From Yponomeuta sedellus (Eukaryota; Arthropoda; Insecta; Lepidoptera; Yponomeutidae), in contig OW203722.1 in NCBI GenBank assembly GCA_934045075.1, positions 13,268,796 through 13,332,795 on the forward strand: 64,000 nt of DNA. Direction: 5' to 3'. This document shows, in pieces, positions 1 to 10,784 of the stretch. Both the position numbers and the translations under genes were made by a program. Each line of letters begins with the position of its first letter. Position 1 is the stretch's first letter. The notes beneath the pieces are model-generated. The model was not told where the DNA came from and did not search any database. It saw nothing but the letters and a program-made list of their open reading frames with translations.

Positions 1-282
1 TAGATTAAGGTTGACTGTTTATCAAGGATAGCGACCCATTGTTAACTAGAGGTGGTTTATTGAGACCGGCCGTAAACGGATAGCATGACGTCAGTAGGGA
101 GGAAAGATGTGGCACGCTCGGTCTTCATACATTTGAGCGCACTTGCGCCGTCTATCTTGGTCTGTGCACTGTTTGCACAGCCAAATTCATGTCTTTAATG
201 AATAGAAAATGCATTAATTTTTTTAGCGTTATTAACTGTAGTATTTAAACTTGAATAAATTTTTATTACTGTGTTTTTACAG

Positions 283-354
283 GAAAAATCTCCGTTCCGG
301 GACCGATCCTACGAGGAAGCGAGGGACAAACAATATCCTTTTCAAAAGTTATAA
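283..354 (+). CDS. Possible terminal coding exon of an upstream gene (weak)
   Basis: A TTTTTACAG acceptor-like sequence ends at 282 and is followed by 23 open codons and a TAA. The predicted tail, beginning EKSPFRDRSYEEARDKQYPF, is charged and protein-like. AATAAA-like sequences follow near 480. If real, this is the last exon of a + strand gene lying left of the window. The family is not recognised, and chance cannot be excluded at this length. Confidence 0.25.
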   Translation, partial: EKSPFRDRSYEEARDKQYPFQKL

Positions 355-1736
355 CTTATAAGACACCTGGAGAAGCTGTGAACTTGTGTATTCTCCTTAA
401 AGACAAGCATTCGCTTTTATTTAAAATTTTGTCCAAACCGAAAGACAAACAAAACTATTAAAAAACGTTCCTAATAATAATAAAAATAAACTTATTTATT
501 AAACATACATAATGTATGTATTAATAAATAATAATAGAATAAAAATACATATTAATAAATAATGTATTTTATTCTATCTATTATTATGAGAGTGCAATTT
601 AATCTTAGTGAACCGTGATACTTTAAAACGATGATGACGACTTTTAAATCACTTTAAATGAAGAATGATATTATTTTCATTATATTTTACATTTTCAAAC
701 CAAATAACTCTGGATTTTATCCAGGAGTATTTCATGCTTGAAATAGTTCTCTATCGATTAGCACATATTCCAAACATGTACACCAAAACACGACTTTTTA
801 TGTACTTGCAACTTTAGCTATGCCAGGCTTCATACAAACATGTTCGAACCTCTTTACTTGATAAATAATCATATTACGATTACACCCGTTAATCGTAAAA
901 CTAAGCGAACCTATAACGTTAATTGTATTAATAAGCATCGCGAGTCATTAAAAATAATACTAAGTTTGATAAACGAGAGGGCGCCTCGCTAAGGAGATTT
1001 GTACCAAAGACTGCCCGGTAACATTTGTGTTTATTGTAAAGCCGGGGACTGTCCCGTATCATATCCATGCAATGGAGCATGTGACAATTTGAGCATACGA
1101 CAGTCCTTAAAAAGGTGAAGATTGACTCGTATTTTTTTTTACAATCATATCTCATCTTGGGCCACATGCTCATAGCGAGCGTTTGCCACCTTTATGTGTA
1201 ATCATTAAGATAGCTTCGAATTTCACCGAAATATTTCAAGTCCAACTCAAGGATTCCCTGCCCGCTCTGCCTACACCACGCAGTTGACCGACTTTGGCTC
1301 CGGGACCAGTTGAAGCATACATATGGCTCCGGATTAAATTGGATTGTGGCGTTCGGGTTTTGACCTCTGTACGTACAATGGGCTGAACAATACCTGTCTT
1401 GGCTTGGAACACAAGGGTATTCTGGTAAAGTCAAGTGCTGTAATGGTGCATACCTTTTTACACCATTACTTATATTTCTTTCATTCTGTCCTATCATTTT
1501 TTAATCAAAATTTAAATTTACGTCACCCATAGTAGATTGTGTTGCATTCTAGATTTAGACCTGTTGACGAAACACTACTACCGACAATTTTTATCTTGGA
1601 AATCACCCGTTTATCCTGTTTAATTTTTCTTTCTACAGTATATTAATAAACTCTGTGTTCTTGAAGAACCCTTCCACGTGCGCCTAACGTGGGGCTAGTT
1701 TGGGCGAAGAAATATTTGTCTGAGGAACTCGAAGGG
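355..1736. other. AT-rich stretch without a supported gene
   Basis: I see no gene here. A minus-strand open frame of 101 codons (1497 down to 1192) has several cysteines but no recognisable family and no splice or promoter context. Short palindromic TTATTAATA runs occur near 500-560. It is probably old intergenic or transposon-derived DNA. Confidence 0.4.
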
Positions 1737-1738
1737 TA

Positions 1739-2995
1739 CGAGGGGACGTCCAAAAGTTCGCGGAATCAGGGTGAAGAGGGGTCAAGACATTTTAACTAAT
1801 GATAATATGTCATTCTAATGAGCAACTAACTGCAAGTATTTAAGTAATTTTTTTACTAATTATCATCATTTATAACAAAGTTATCGCTAGAAAAGGTGCT
1901 AATTCCGCAAGTGAACTGCAACTATGGAGCAAATTAAACACAGAGCCGTCATAAAGTCGCTCACCAAACAAGAAAAAAGTCCTAATATAATCATGGAAGA
2001 GATGCATTTGATTTACGGGGACCATTGTACTTCTAAAACCACGATTTACAAGTTGATTGGATTTTTAAACATGGCAGAGAGTCACTTGAAGATGACCCTG
2101 GCTCCGGACGCCCGCCCTGTAGAGGCCACCTCATCGGATATCGTCGAAAAAATCGAAAAACTTGTATTGAAGGATGCCAGACTGAAGAAAAAACGGTAAT
2201 CTGCATTAATTGGCGCATCTGAAACTACTATATTAAGGATATGGCATGACCATCTTAGCATGACAAAAGTCATTGCAAGATGGGTACCAGGCATGCTCAC
2301 GCCCCATCAAAGAAAACAGCGAGTCGGCGCGTCAAACCACATTTTGGAGCTCTGTGGCAATGAACCGGCTAAAGTTTTGGATCGAATTGTTACTGGAAAT
2401 GAAACTTGGGTTCATAATTATGAACCTGAGTCAAAACAGAAGTCCATGCAGTGGCATAAAAAGGGTACACCACCCCCTAAGAAGTTTAATGTGTCAGAAT
2501 CGGTCGGAAACATGATGGCTACAGTTTTCTGGTATACTGAAGGAATCTTGTTGATAGACTACAAAGAAAAAAGTGTTAACATAACAGGAGAATACTATGC
2601 TTCCCTACTGCGACAGCTAAAGGAGGCTATCAAAGAGAAAAGGCCTGGCAAATGGTCTCGAGGTGTGCTCCTTTTGCATGACAACGCGCCCGTTCTCAAG
2701 TGCCGTACTGCGATGGCTGCTTTAATCAACTGTGGGTTCCGATACTTTGATTCATCCACCCTACAGTCCAGAAAAAAGACGAAGGAAATTTCCCGAAGAT
2801 GATGAGGTCAAGGAGGCAATTTCAAGCTATTTTGAAGGCAAGGAGAATATTTGTTTATTTATAATGGTATAGATAAGCTAATTTCGCGTTCAAAAAAGTG
2901 TATTGATCTTAAGGGTGACTATGTAGAGAAGGAAAAATAGAGTCGATAACATATTTGCAACATGCTTATTCCGCGAACTTTTGGACCTCCCCTCG
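1739..2995 (+). mobile_element. mariner-family DNA transposon, complete ends, defective
   Basis: A 1257-bp element is bounded by 28-bp terminal inverted repeats (1739-1766 and 2968-2995) that begin CGAGGGGACGTCC and differ at one position. It is flanked on both sides by the TA target duplication expected of Tc1/mariner elements (1737-1738 and 2996-2997). Length and layout match autonomous mariners of about 1.3 kb. The single gene inside is broken, so this copy cannot move itself, although its ends remain suitable substrates for a related transposase. Confidence 0.93.
1924..2940 (+). pseudogene. mariner transposase, degenerate
   Basis: This is the cut-and-paste transposase of the surrounding element. 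The reading frame opens with an N-terminal helix-turn-helix region (MEQIKHRAVIKSLTKQEKSP) and is interrupted by a TAA at 2197-2199. It continues in the same frame through the linker motif WVPGMLTPHQ into the catalytic domain. Of the three catalytic aspartates (DD34D), the first is Asn (TGNETW) and the second is Tyr (FWYTEG); only the third is intact (HDNAP). A deletion or frameshift near 2750 removes the usual PYSPDLAP segment. The C-terminal motif KCIDLKGDYVE is still readable in another frame near 2898-2930. The gene is therefore inactive for three independent reasons. Confidence 0.93.
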
Positions 2996-2997
2996 TA

Positions 2998-4648
2998 GTT
3001 ACGCTTCCAGACGACATCCCCAGTATTAAATTTGATGTCTACGTGGTGTTTATTATTGCATTTAACATTTGCGTGATGGACTATAAAGATGCGATATTGT
3101 ACCTTCGAGTATAGGGGTCTTAAGTGTTCTCTGCGTACTCATCGCGAGGGGCAAAGATTAGGTTGTCTCACAGATCCTTGGATTCGTATGTTGTAGGGTG
3201 GCATCTCGCGAAGTTGTAATTTGTAAGTTAGAAACATCACTGATCAGTTTTATAGTTTAAAGGTTATGAGAAACTGCGTATTCAGATCTTCCTTTAAAGC
3301 CTCAAAGCTCATTGTAAGTGCATCTAGAATTGATGTTCCTTTTGTGCAGTTTCATAAAATAAAGGAATTTGCGTACATAAACTTTTAAGAGGTTTGTGTA
3401 TCGCTGGTTTATACATTAAGGGATTTTTAACTTGAATATATCAGAAGTTTACGAAAGGCAGCCCATCCTAACTGAAGCCAAACCGTGCTCTCAGCTGCAA
3501 CTTTGGTTCTTAATAACTTTCCTTTAGAAATTGAGTCGCAGAAACAAACCGCTTTGGTTGGCCCTTACAAAAAGATTATCTATCATACCTAATAAATCCC
3601 AGTGAATGTATGCTACAATTCTGAGTAGGCGGTATACCTGGCTCTCCCCTATATACGCCAATATCAAAGTATGATCAAGCCTACCTAGTAGGTGATCGAT
3701 AGTATGTTAAATCCGTCAAAAAACGTTGAACGCGACGGAGTTCGAAGATTTGTAGGACCATGTGTATCAATTACCTCTGTCGCAGCATTTCTGGAAGATC
3801 GGGCTTGGAGTGGCCTGCTTTAGATTTAGTACATTTGTTACAATTTTATTTCCTTAATAATGCTATACTAGACGGTCTAATGACTCGAAAATAAGGCGCT
3901 AAATTTCAAGAGATCCAGTACAGAAGACTGTGCTAGATGAAAATACCTACCTTCAATTTTAGCTTTAGGAGTGCATGCATCTTGTGCAAAATGTTTGGCT
4001 TATATTGATGAAATAAATTAAGGAGAAATAATGATGTTTTATTTCTTATTAGGCGTTACTTCAGTGGTCAATATATATAAGGCCAATTTCAAACATACCT
4101 ACTTTCTAGTTTTCAAACAGTAAATGGTTTTTAAAAACCATTTTCAACCATTTTTGAATCGTTTGGCAGGTTGAAATTTAATGAAACCTTTTTTTTCTGT
4201 ATGTTGAAATTCATAAAAGTGCGAGTTTTACTCCCGCTAAGGACCCGGAACTGAATGTAAAAAATACACAAGTAGGTAAAACAAATAATATGTGTTGTTC
4301 TTTATATTTGTTTTATAATTGGGATTTATGCAATACGTTGAATAACCCGTGGGGATTTATGAACGATAAGTCATTCACAAATTCCTATTGCCAATACTAA
4401 GACACGCCAATGGGGAATTGTGAACAAAAAGTTAACAAATTCCCATCAATGGGGATTCGTGGTGTATGAGTATAACCCCGACACTTACTGTGCTGTTTTA
4501 TTTTCGCTTTTGTATATTTTTGTCAATATGCGATAATACACACATTCTGCTGCAATGTTTCCAAATTAAGATATCATCTATTTAATATGAATATTTAACT
4601 AAATAACTTATTTTTCTCATAGTCTGAGACAATGGAAATACATCTTTT
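2998..4648. other. AT-rich stretch, nothing identified
   Basis: No open frame, RNA or confident repeat was found. GGGGATTTATG or GGGGAATTGTG-like words recur between about 4320 and 4460, which hints at a decayed short repeat. Confidence 0.4.
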
Positions 4649-4652
4649 TTAA

Positions 4653-4731
4653 CACTTTCGCGGACGTTTTTAAAATCTATTGTTCTTTTAATTGTTATGT
4701 ATGCTATAGCATCCGCGCGTCCGCGAAAGGG
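4653..4731. mobile_element. 79-bp MITE with TTAA duplications (piggyBac-like)
   Basis: The ends form a 14-bp inverted repeat (CACTTTCGCGGACG and CCCTTTCGCGGACG in the same sense). TTAA sits directly outside both ends (4649-4652 and 4732-4735). TTAA target sites with CCC-type ends are the signature of piggyBac-superfamily insertions. The element is far too small to encode anything. Confidence 0.6.
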
Positions 4732-4736
4732 TTAAC

Positions 4737-4782
4737 TAGGTCCATGTATCAAGTAATACTTATTACTTGATACATGGACCTA
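4737..4782. repeat. Perfect 22-bp-arm palindrome
   Basis: Two perfectly complementary 22-nt arms (4737-4758 and 4761-4782) are separated by two bases. The palindrome begins one base after the TTAA of the preceding MITE. Transcribed, it would fold into a tight hairpin. No coding potential. Confidence 0.85.
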
Positions 4783-5272
4783 CCCACAAGGTGGTGGGGT
4801 CAGCTTGCATTATTTTCTCTCTCGATTTCGCCCTATTCATGACCTCGTTTAACGAGGCTCTGCATTCTGTGAGATCTTTCTACGGGCCTAGATTCTGCTA
4901 ATGCATTGTGGTACGATGACAACTGCATGAACGCGGAGATGTAGGTAATTTCGCCGCACATACGTCGAACCTTTTAGACCATTTTACCATACCATTGACG
5001 TATGGTAGAACGCCTCGCGTGACCCGACCATGTATCTGTCATTGTACTTAAATGCACTAACAGAATCCGAGGCCCTGGTTTCCGGTCTTCCTCTGGATTT
5101 CCGCCCGGGAATGAAGAATGTTACTAGGTATGCCAAATCACTTAAAATGCTTGTCTCAGTAAAGCCTGTATGTATACAAATACACTAGTTTTTGTTGTAG
5201 TCAAAAATACCTAGTAGTTTTGATCTTATAGGCATTCAAAGTTACGAAAAATATCGAGTCCCCCCTAACAGT

Positions 5273-5319
5273 CGCGCGGCGCGTTGTGACGTCATGTCAC
5301 AATCACAACGCGCCGCGCG
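5273..5319. repeat. GC-rich 16-bp inverted repeat
   Basis: Arms CGCGCGGCGCGTTGTG (5273-5288) and its complement (5304-5319) surround a short centre containing TGACGTCA-like sequence. It is unusual in this AT-rich region and could be the core of a small inverted-repeat element. Confidence 0.7.
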
Positions 5320-5773
5320 GGCTCGGGCCGCGGCCCCCTTAGCAGTGCTGCAAACTCTACTAATTTATTAGGAGATTTTCTGATTTTAAGCACTGTCTCC
5401 TGATCTACTGTTTTCTTTGTAGAATTGAGTAAAATCTCCTGAATTTTGACAAGTAGCCACTACATTTATGCATAATTATTCCACCTTTGTTAGGTTATTG
5501 AACGAATATAATGAAACGGAACCTTTTCATTCATCGACTCGATATGCGAATATTTCTTATTTGTGTTGTGCTACGAATGCTATCAAAAGAGGAAAAATAT
5601 TAGAAAAGGATGTCTTAAAGGAAGTCGCGAATATACATTTTATAAAGATAGTGGAATATGGTCTATTTTAAAGAATGAGTGGCCTATGATCGGTGCCTCG
5701 CCTGACGGTCTTACTGATGACTGCATTATAGAAGTAAAGTGTCCAACCAAGGCAAACACTTTTATTACGTACT

Positions 5774-5946
5774 AGCTGACCCTGCGAACTTCGTACAGCC
5801 TAAGTCGATTCTTACATTTTTTTTATTTTCTCTCCGTAAGAACCCTCCCCGTACTTCAAGGAATATTCTAAAAAAAGAATTAGCGAAATCGGTTTAGCTG
5901 CTCTCGAGATTTGCGCTTACATTCAGCGATTAATTTTTATATTATA
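5774..5946 (+). repeat. Dispersed repeat, TAGCTGACC...GAACTTCGTA family, copy 1
   Basis: It starts TAGCTGACCCTGCGAACTTC, runs through a T-rich tract, CTCTCCGTAAGAACCCTCC, AAGGAATATTCTAAAAAAAG and a CTGCTCTCGAGATTTGCGCT block, and ends in TATATTATAGA. Together with copy 2 it splits the YqaJ-like relic, so it is younger than that gene. No tRNA-like promoter boxes were seen. Confidence 0.8.
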
Positions 5947-5947
5947 G

Positions 5948-6148
5948 ACTAGCTGACCCGGCGAACTTCGTACCGCCTAACAGTCGATTCTCTAATTTTT
6001 TTTTTATTTTCTCTCCGTAAGAACCCTCCCCGTACTTAAAGGAATATTGTAAAAAAAGAATTAGCGAATTAGCGAAGAATTTTCGGTTTAGCTGCTCTCG
6101 AGATTTGCGCTTACCAACACATTCAGCGATTTATTTTTATATTATAGA
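5948..6148 (+). repeat. Dispersed repeat, same family, copy 2
   Basis: Directly adjacent to copy 1, in the same orientation and order of blocks. It includes the GAACTTCGTACCGCCTAACA head and the ACACATTCAGCGATT tail that copy 1 partly lacks. The head-to-tail pair suggests tandem duplication or a second insertion into the first copy. Confidence 0.8.
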
Positions 6149-6348
6149 TTATTAAAGGTAAACTAGGCAAAAAATTTTATGCTCAGATACAAACACAAAT
6201 GACCGGAAAAAAAACGCCCTATTTTGTATTGCACACGTTGACTTTGAAACCTCAAGGAATGTTGATGTGCATGAAGTAGTAAGAAAAATATTGTGATGAT
6301 ATTTTTGAAAAATGTGTAAATCATGGAAAAAAAAAAATTTCGACAAAA

Positions 6349-7089
6349 ATTATAAAATAACATTGTCCTAATGTAATATAGTTTTAATAAAACTCTATAA
6401 ATATCCATTTTTTTCGCATTATAATGTCTTCTGGAACTATAAAAAACAACTTTTCCGGCGAATTAGTAGTTGTATTTTTACATTTAGGCACAACACATGA
6501 TTTCCTAGTATTTGGATTGGACATTTTTAAATGTATTTAGGTATAATTTCGACGGCACGGGCGCACGACTACGAGCGGACTGAGACGCCAGTAAAATATA
6601 CTTATCTATGGGACTGAGTGAACCAGGCTGAGCGTGTTGTGCGATGACGTCACAGCGTAACCGGGCGGCCCGCGTCTTACGGTTACAACTTGTTTTACTT
6701 CTAAATCGGAAACTAATTGACGTATCGAAGTAATTCTTTCACTAGTATTTTTTATTTTTGACAGAGAATATGGAGTGCTATTAATAAAAAATTGTTAACA
6801 TTCTTCTTCGTTTTCTATGTAGTCAGGAGGCTTTCGTTTCACATGCCCTGACCACCTCAGCCTGCTCTCTTGCAGTTTAATATAATACCTGAAATTAAAC
6901 GTTTACGTATAACAATGAAAACCATTAATGATTAGGTACATTCACTATACAATACGAAACATACCTACACTGGTAAACTTAATAGATAATAAAATAATAT
7001 AATTATTCTGCTGATGTGGCACACCCACATATGGCCAAGCAGTGACATATATTGTTGCATGTAAGTCACGAACTAATACTATATAAATT
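6349..7089. other. AT-rich stretch, nothing identified
   Basis: No supported gene. A short GC-richer patch near 6545-6680 contains TGACGTCACAG but no other promoter hallmarks. Confidence 0.35.
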
Positions 7090-7225
7090 GAAATTTTTTT
7101 TTGAAATTTATTTATGAATTAATGAATGTTTCTTACGGAGGGAAAAAGAATGTTTCTTACGGAGGGAAAAAAAATAAATAATGAATCGACTGTTAGGCGG
7201 TACGAAGTTCGCTGGGTCAGCTAGT
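7090..7225 (-). repeat. Dispersed repeat, same family, copy 3 (inverted)
   Basis: The reverse complement of the family head is visible (CGGTACGAAGTTCGCTGGGT near 7199-7218). The TTTCTTACGGAGGGAAAA block is duplicated within the copy. Confidence 0.75.
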
Positions 7226-7229
7226 GATA

Positions 7230-7558
7230 AATAATAATGAATTTTTTCCTCGTACTTCAAGGAATATTCTAAAAAAAATAATTTGCGAAATCGTTTCAGC
7301 TGCTCTTGAGAATTGCGCTTACCTACTAACACATTCGGGGAATCATTTTTATATCATAGAATATCTTTATGAGTATCTAGCTGACCCAGCGAACTTCGTA
7401 CCGCTTAGCAATCGATTCTTTAATTTTTTTTTTCTTTCCGTAAGAACCATCCTCGTACTTAAAGGAATATTCTAAAAAAAGAATTAGCGAAATCGGTTCA
7501 ACTGCTGTCGAGCTTTGCGCTTACCAACACATTCAGCGATTCACTTTTGTATTATAGA
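7230..7558 (+). repeat. Dispersed repeat, same family, copies 4 (partial) and 5
   Basis: A headless partial copy (CCTCGTACTTCAAGGAATAT to about 7370) is followed by a full copy beginning CTAGCTGACCCAGCGAACTT at 7377. That copy ends with the ACATTCAGCGATT tail and a TATTATAGA end. Five copies in 1.8 kb make this a local nest. Confidence 0.75.
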
Positions 7559-7687
7559 AGATTTGAGAATTTAATTTTGTATTAATTAATATGATTTTTT
7601 TCGTATGGCAAATCTATAAATTTATGGTATTAAATTGATTTATATTCTTTTTAATGCACTAACCCGTGCTAAGGACAATTTTAAAAA

Positions 7688-7796
7688 CCTATTTAGAGGC
7701 TAAAAATACAGAGAGTACCTATTATAAAGATCTTCGAAATTTCACTAATGCCGCCGGTAAGTCGCCCATTAGCTCAGCTGGGAGAGCGCTACTGAA
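7688..7796 (+). repeat. tRNA-like SINE fragment (family A, copy 1)
   Basis: It contains the tRNA-like 5' half GCCCATTAGCTCAGCTGGGA (A-box region TAGCTCAGCTGG) preceded by a leader (TCGAAATTTCACTAATGCC) shared with the copy at 31905-32053. The B-box half is missing. The family's 3' tail word appears inverted upstream (TTTAGAGGCTAAAAAT), so this copy is rearranged and not a functional tRNA gene. Confidence 0.7.
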
Positions 7797-8031
7797 AAAA
7801 AAATACTGGCAGGTCCAGAGCTCACGCGGGCGGGTGCTGAACAGCCGTTCCCGATGTCCCCCACTATTTGTCCACCACTGGCGGTCAACGAGAAATAAAG
7901 TGGGGGCCAACGCTACCAAAATCCTCCCGTTGACCACCACTGGTGGACATTGGGAACAATTTAGTTGCTTTGTCCTCCGGTGGTGGATATCGAAACTGAA
8001 CATGTCGCATTGTCCCTCACTGCCTAATTAA

Positions 8032-8959
8032 TTATACAAGTTTGTATTACTTAAGCATTTTCTTTAAATAATGTGTGTAAATATAGACTATTTACTAAAA
8101 TACAAAAACCATTTATTTTTCAATTCAAATCAAATATATTTTTTAGATTTCATTAAGTATGTTATTTTGTGCACGCTTATTATTTATGCGTAAATCAGGA
8201 GAGGCGCCAGGATGTTCTCTAGCTCTTGCTGTCTCGCACTTATACTTTACGCTGTTTTCCCCGGTGCCGGTTCCGAATCAACGGTGAGGCTCACTCAAGT
8301 GCTAAAAGTTAGTGCTCGTAAGTATATGGCTAATTATATGTATGTTTACGATCAATTATGTAGAGTCCACTTGTAGAAGTCCTGGAAGACACAGGCCAAG
8401 AACTTTGTTACGGAGCCTGGTCGCCAATTGAGGTAGGTACCCATGGATTTGACTGCCGCTCGGGTGTCTATCGCAAAGGATCTCTTTGGCTTTCCAAGGT
8501 GGCAATGCTGCTAGCGTGTTGCTTTCAATAATTGATTATTGGTTCTCATGTTTTCCAGGGTGGTATATTTTGTTAGGGTTTCTTATATTAAAATATTGTT
8601 TTGTATTTTTCTCTAAGCTTGGTGGATCTTGTATGGTAAATGTTTTCTTATTGTAATTATACTAATATTAAGTATATGCGACGTAATTTTATCTAAATAA
8701 ATAACATTTGTTTAGTTTTCGGTTCGCATCCGTAAGAAATTGGTTTTTGTTGTCCTATATTTTGCTGATTAGAAGAGGGATATGGGCTGATGGAAGTAGG
8801 TACCCTATATAGTGGAGCAGCGGTTTCTGGAAGTCTTTCCCTTCTTGAAAATGAAAGTTATTAATCGAAAAGTTATGTACATAATTATTCTCTTTTCAAA
8901 TAATAACTTCTACACAACACAACGATTCATCTCGCTTTCAAACCTGTTCCGCATCGCAG
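8032..8959 (+). other. Gene-poor stretch with one possible signal-peptide exon
   Basis: An ATG at 8212 opens a short frame reading MFSSSCCLALILYAVFPGAG and then SEST, which looks like a secretory signal peptide. It is followed by a GTGAGG donor-like site at about 8284. No downstream exon could be tied to it. The rest is AT-rich and unassigned. Confidence 0.2.
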
Positions 8960-9030
8960 CACCAAGGGGGAATCGAACCGACGACCTCCGGCACGGTAAT
9001 TAGACCCCTAGATCGACGAGTCCTTTTAGG
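8960..9030 (-). repeat. tRNA-like SINE fragment
   Basis: Read on the minus strand it contains GAGGTCGTCGGTTCGATTCC, a good RNA polymerase III B-box with T-arm context, preceded by degenerate anticodon-arm sequence. No complete cloverleaf forms, so it is a SINE head and not a tRNA gene. Confidence 0.5.
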
Positions 9031-9310
9031 GAAATGACACTAAACACGAGTTAGGTAGATATATTAGTTTAACACAGCATGACGAAGTTAAAAGTAGTAA
9101 TTCTGAAAATGTTTTTATTGTTTAAAGGTACATCCGCCATTTGGAAATCACAGCATGAAAAACTTTGACGATGACAACACTTTTAAGTAGTTCTGTGTGG
9201 CAAGTCCTTATTTTGAAGTGTATACTTACCTAGGTGCAATTAATAGTAGGTTGCTTACGTAGGCGGCAAACAACTATTTTTAGTTGATGTTTCTTTGAAT
9301 CCTGAGTTCG

Positions 9311-9690
9311 TTCTCAACCCTTGTATGTCCCCACTGCTGGGGCACGGGTCTCTTCCTGCATCGCAGGAAGGTTAGGCCGTACTGCACCACAGGGGCCAAG
9401 TCCAGGTTGGTGGAGGATTTTAAGACAGTGGCTGAGTGGCTAGACAGTTATCAAGCCGCCCATAAGGCCTCTTAACATGGCTTAACGACTGCCATTACAT
9501 GACAGCGGCACCAACGGCTTTACGTGCCTTGCGAAGCACGGAAGCGCTCGGAAAAATGCCACTTGGCACTAGCGGTAGTCGCGGGACGGTCACCCATCCT
9601 GTATCTGACTGCGCCTGTTGTTGCATCTCAAGTGATTGATTCCAATCACTCGGTTCGCCTAGGCCACGAGCGCTTTGAGCGAAGCCTGAG
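9311..9690 (-). repeat. 5S-rRNA-headed SINE, near full-length copy
   Basis: In minus-strand sense, the 5' part contains GGCGCAGTCAG followed by GGATGGGTGACCG (plus-strand 9587-9599). The second word equals the C-box core of 5S rRNA, and the order and spacing fit the 3' half of that RNA. It then shares the family body (GCGCTTCCGTGCTTCGCAAG, GTTAAGCC, CTTATGGGCGGCTTGATAAC) and ends with a CAGTGGGGACATACAAGGGT tail. An open frame on the other strand is incidental. Confidence 0.75.
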
Positions 9691-9889
9691 TGCAGTGAGG
9701 GAACCAAAGTACACCACTCTAGCTCTAAATAGTGATGCACTGCACCGGAGGATAACACAATTTTTTATCGCCCTCTGTGAAAGAAGAAGTAGGTATTACC
9801 ATATTACTAGCGTCCGACGTAATATTGACGAGTTAATACAATACTTTCATTCTAACTCTAAGAAGACACTATTTATTTTATAAAACTTA

Positions 9890-10781
9890 AGGCCTGCGCA
9901 GACGAGGGACTTTTGTCCCAAATGGCATCGTAAAAAATGTCCTCCGAGTACTTGTCGCGGACTCAACGCCTACGGTGTGCGGTTATTTGTTCCCTGGAAA
10001 TTGAGTGAAACGTAGGTACGATATAGAAGCAAATATTCTGAAATTACATTGTATTGTAATTTACACGAAGTTGAAAAAGAAAAGGCGTTTTAAAAGAAAA
10101 CACCGAACTTTATCCGGTCCGGTCTCTTGATGTAATCAGTAACTTGAGGGACTACTTTTTGTACGGGGTACTTTTAAGTCCCCAGTACACAATGGCCTGT
10201 AATGGGCCATGCTTTACCATTCACAACTGTAGGCCACGATCACTTTGTGTTTACACAATGGCGCATTGCTGTCTGGCAAACTACTTGCGATGGACGTGGA
10301 AGTAATTGCGGCCGCAGCTATTTATTTATTTACAGGTATTACATTTTTTTTAATAACTTTGTTGTTGTACATACTTCTGTACAACAACAAAGTTATTAAA
10401 AAAATGGCGCAAAATTACGGGCTCAGATTGATATATATCAATAAACTTGAAGGTGTATTGATTTATCTTCATTGTTCTGCCATATGGACATTTTGGGCGA
10501 TTTATAATTCAAGTAGTTCTACAAAAAATCATCGCAACAAAAAAAACTACCCAAAAAACCAACAACTGTCCGATTGCGCGCCACGATAGGCAGTTGTCCG
10601 CCACTACACAGTACACACCATTGCCCCGTGTACACAATGGCAATGGTGAGCAGTGGGCCAGCATGGGCCATTGTGTACTGCGGCCTTTAGTCCTACGTGT
10701 GCGTTATTCGATACAATGTTTAAGATATATATCGACGGACAAACAAGTACCCGGGGGATAATCCCTCGTCTGCGCAGGCCT
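9890..10781. mobile_element. 892-bp inverted-repeat DNA element (AGGCCTGCGCAGACGAGGGA ends)
   Basis: Its ends are perfect 20-bp inverted repeats beginning AGGCCTGCGCAGACGAGG, flanked by TTA on both sides (9887-9889 and 10782-10784). A 3-bp TWA duplication is typical of PIF/Harbinger elements. A second inverted pair lies inside (CAGTACACAATGGCC near 10183 and its complement near 10666), and a perfect hairpin sits between them. No transposase is encoded, so the element is non-autonomous. A 61-bp relative lies at 43348-43408. Confidence 0.75.
10345..10404. repeat. Perfect 27-bp-arm hairpin inside the 892-bp element
   Basis: Arms 10345-10371 and 10378-10404 are exact complements with a 6-nt loop and centre on TTGTTGTACA. 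The hairpin forms the innermost of three nested inverted repeats of the surrounding element. Confidence 0.85.
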
Positions 10782-10784
10782 TTA

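Larger units (their letters stand above)
5468..6345 (+). pseudogene. YqaJ-type nuclease/recombinase-like relic, interrupted
   Basis: Two overlapping frames together give a YqaJ/alkaline-exonuclease-like pattern. RGKILEKDVLKE is followed by EWPMIGASPDGLT and IIEVKCPTKA; the GASPDG and EVKCP segments carry the acidic and lysine catalytic residues of this PD-(D/E)XK fold. Coding similarity then stops at a repeat insertion (5774-6148) and resumes after it with KLGKKFYAQIQTQMTG and YFVLHTLT, as expected for the C-terminal part of the family. Frameshifts and stops show that it is dead. Such genes in insects are usually carried by mobile DNA; which element is not clear here. Confidence 0.7.

Noticed and set aside
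1192..1497. 101-codon minus-strand frame as a gene
   Set aside because: No family recognised, no splice sites or promoter; kept only as a remark in the stretch description.
9524..9883. 119-codon plus-strand open frame
   Set aside because: It lies mostly within a 5S-headed SINE and has counterparts in other copies of that repeat; no independent coding evidence.
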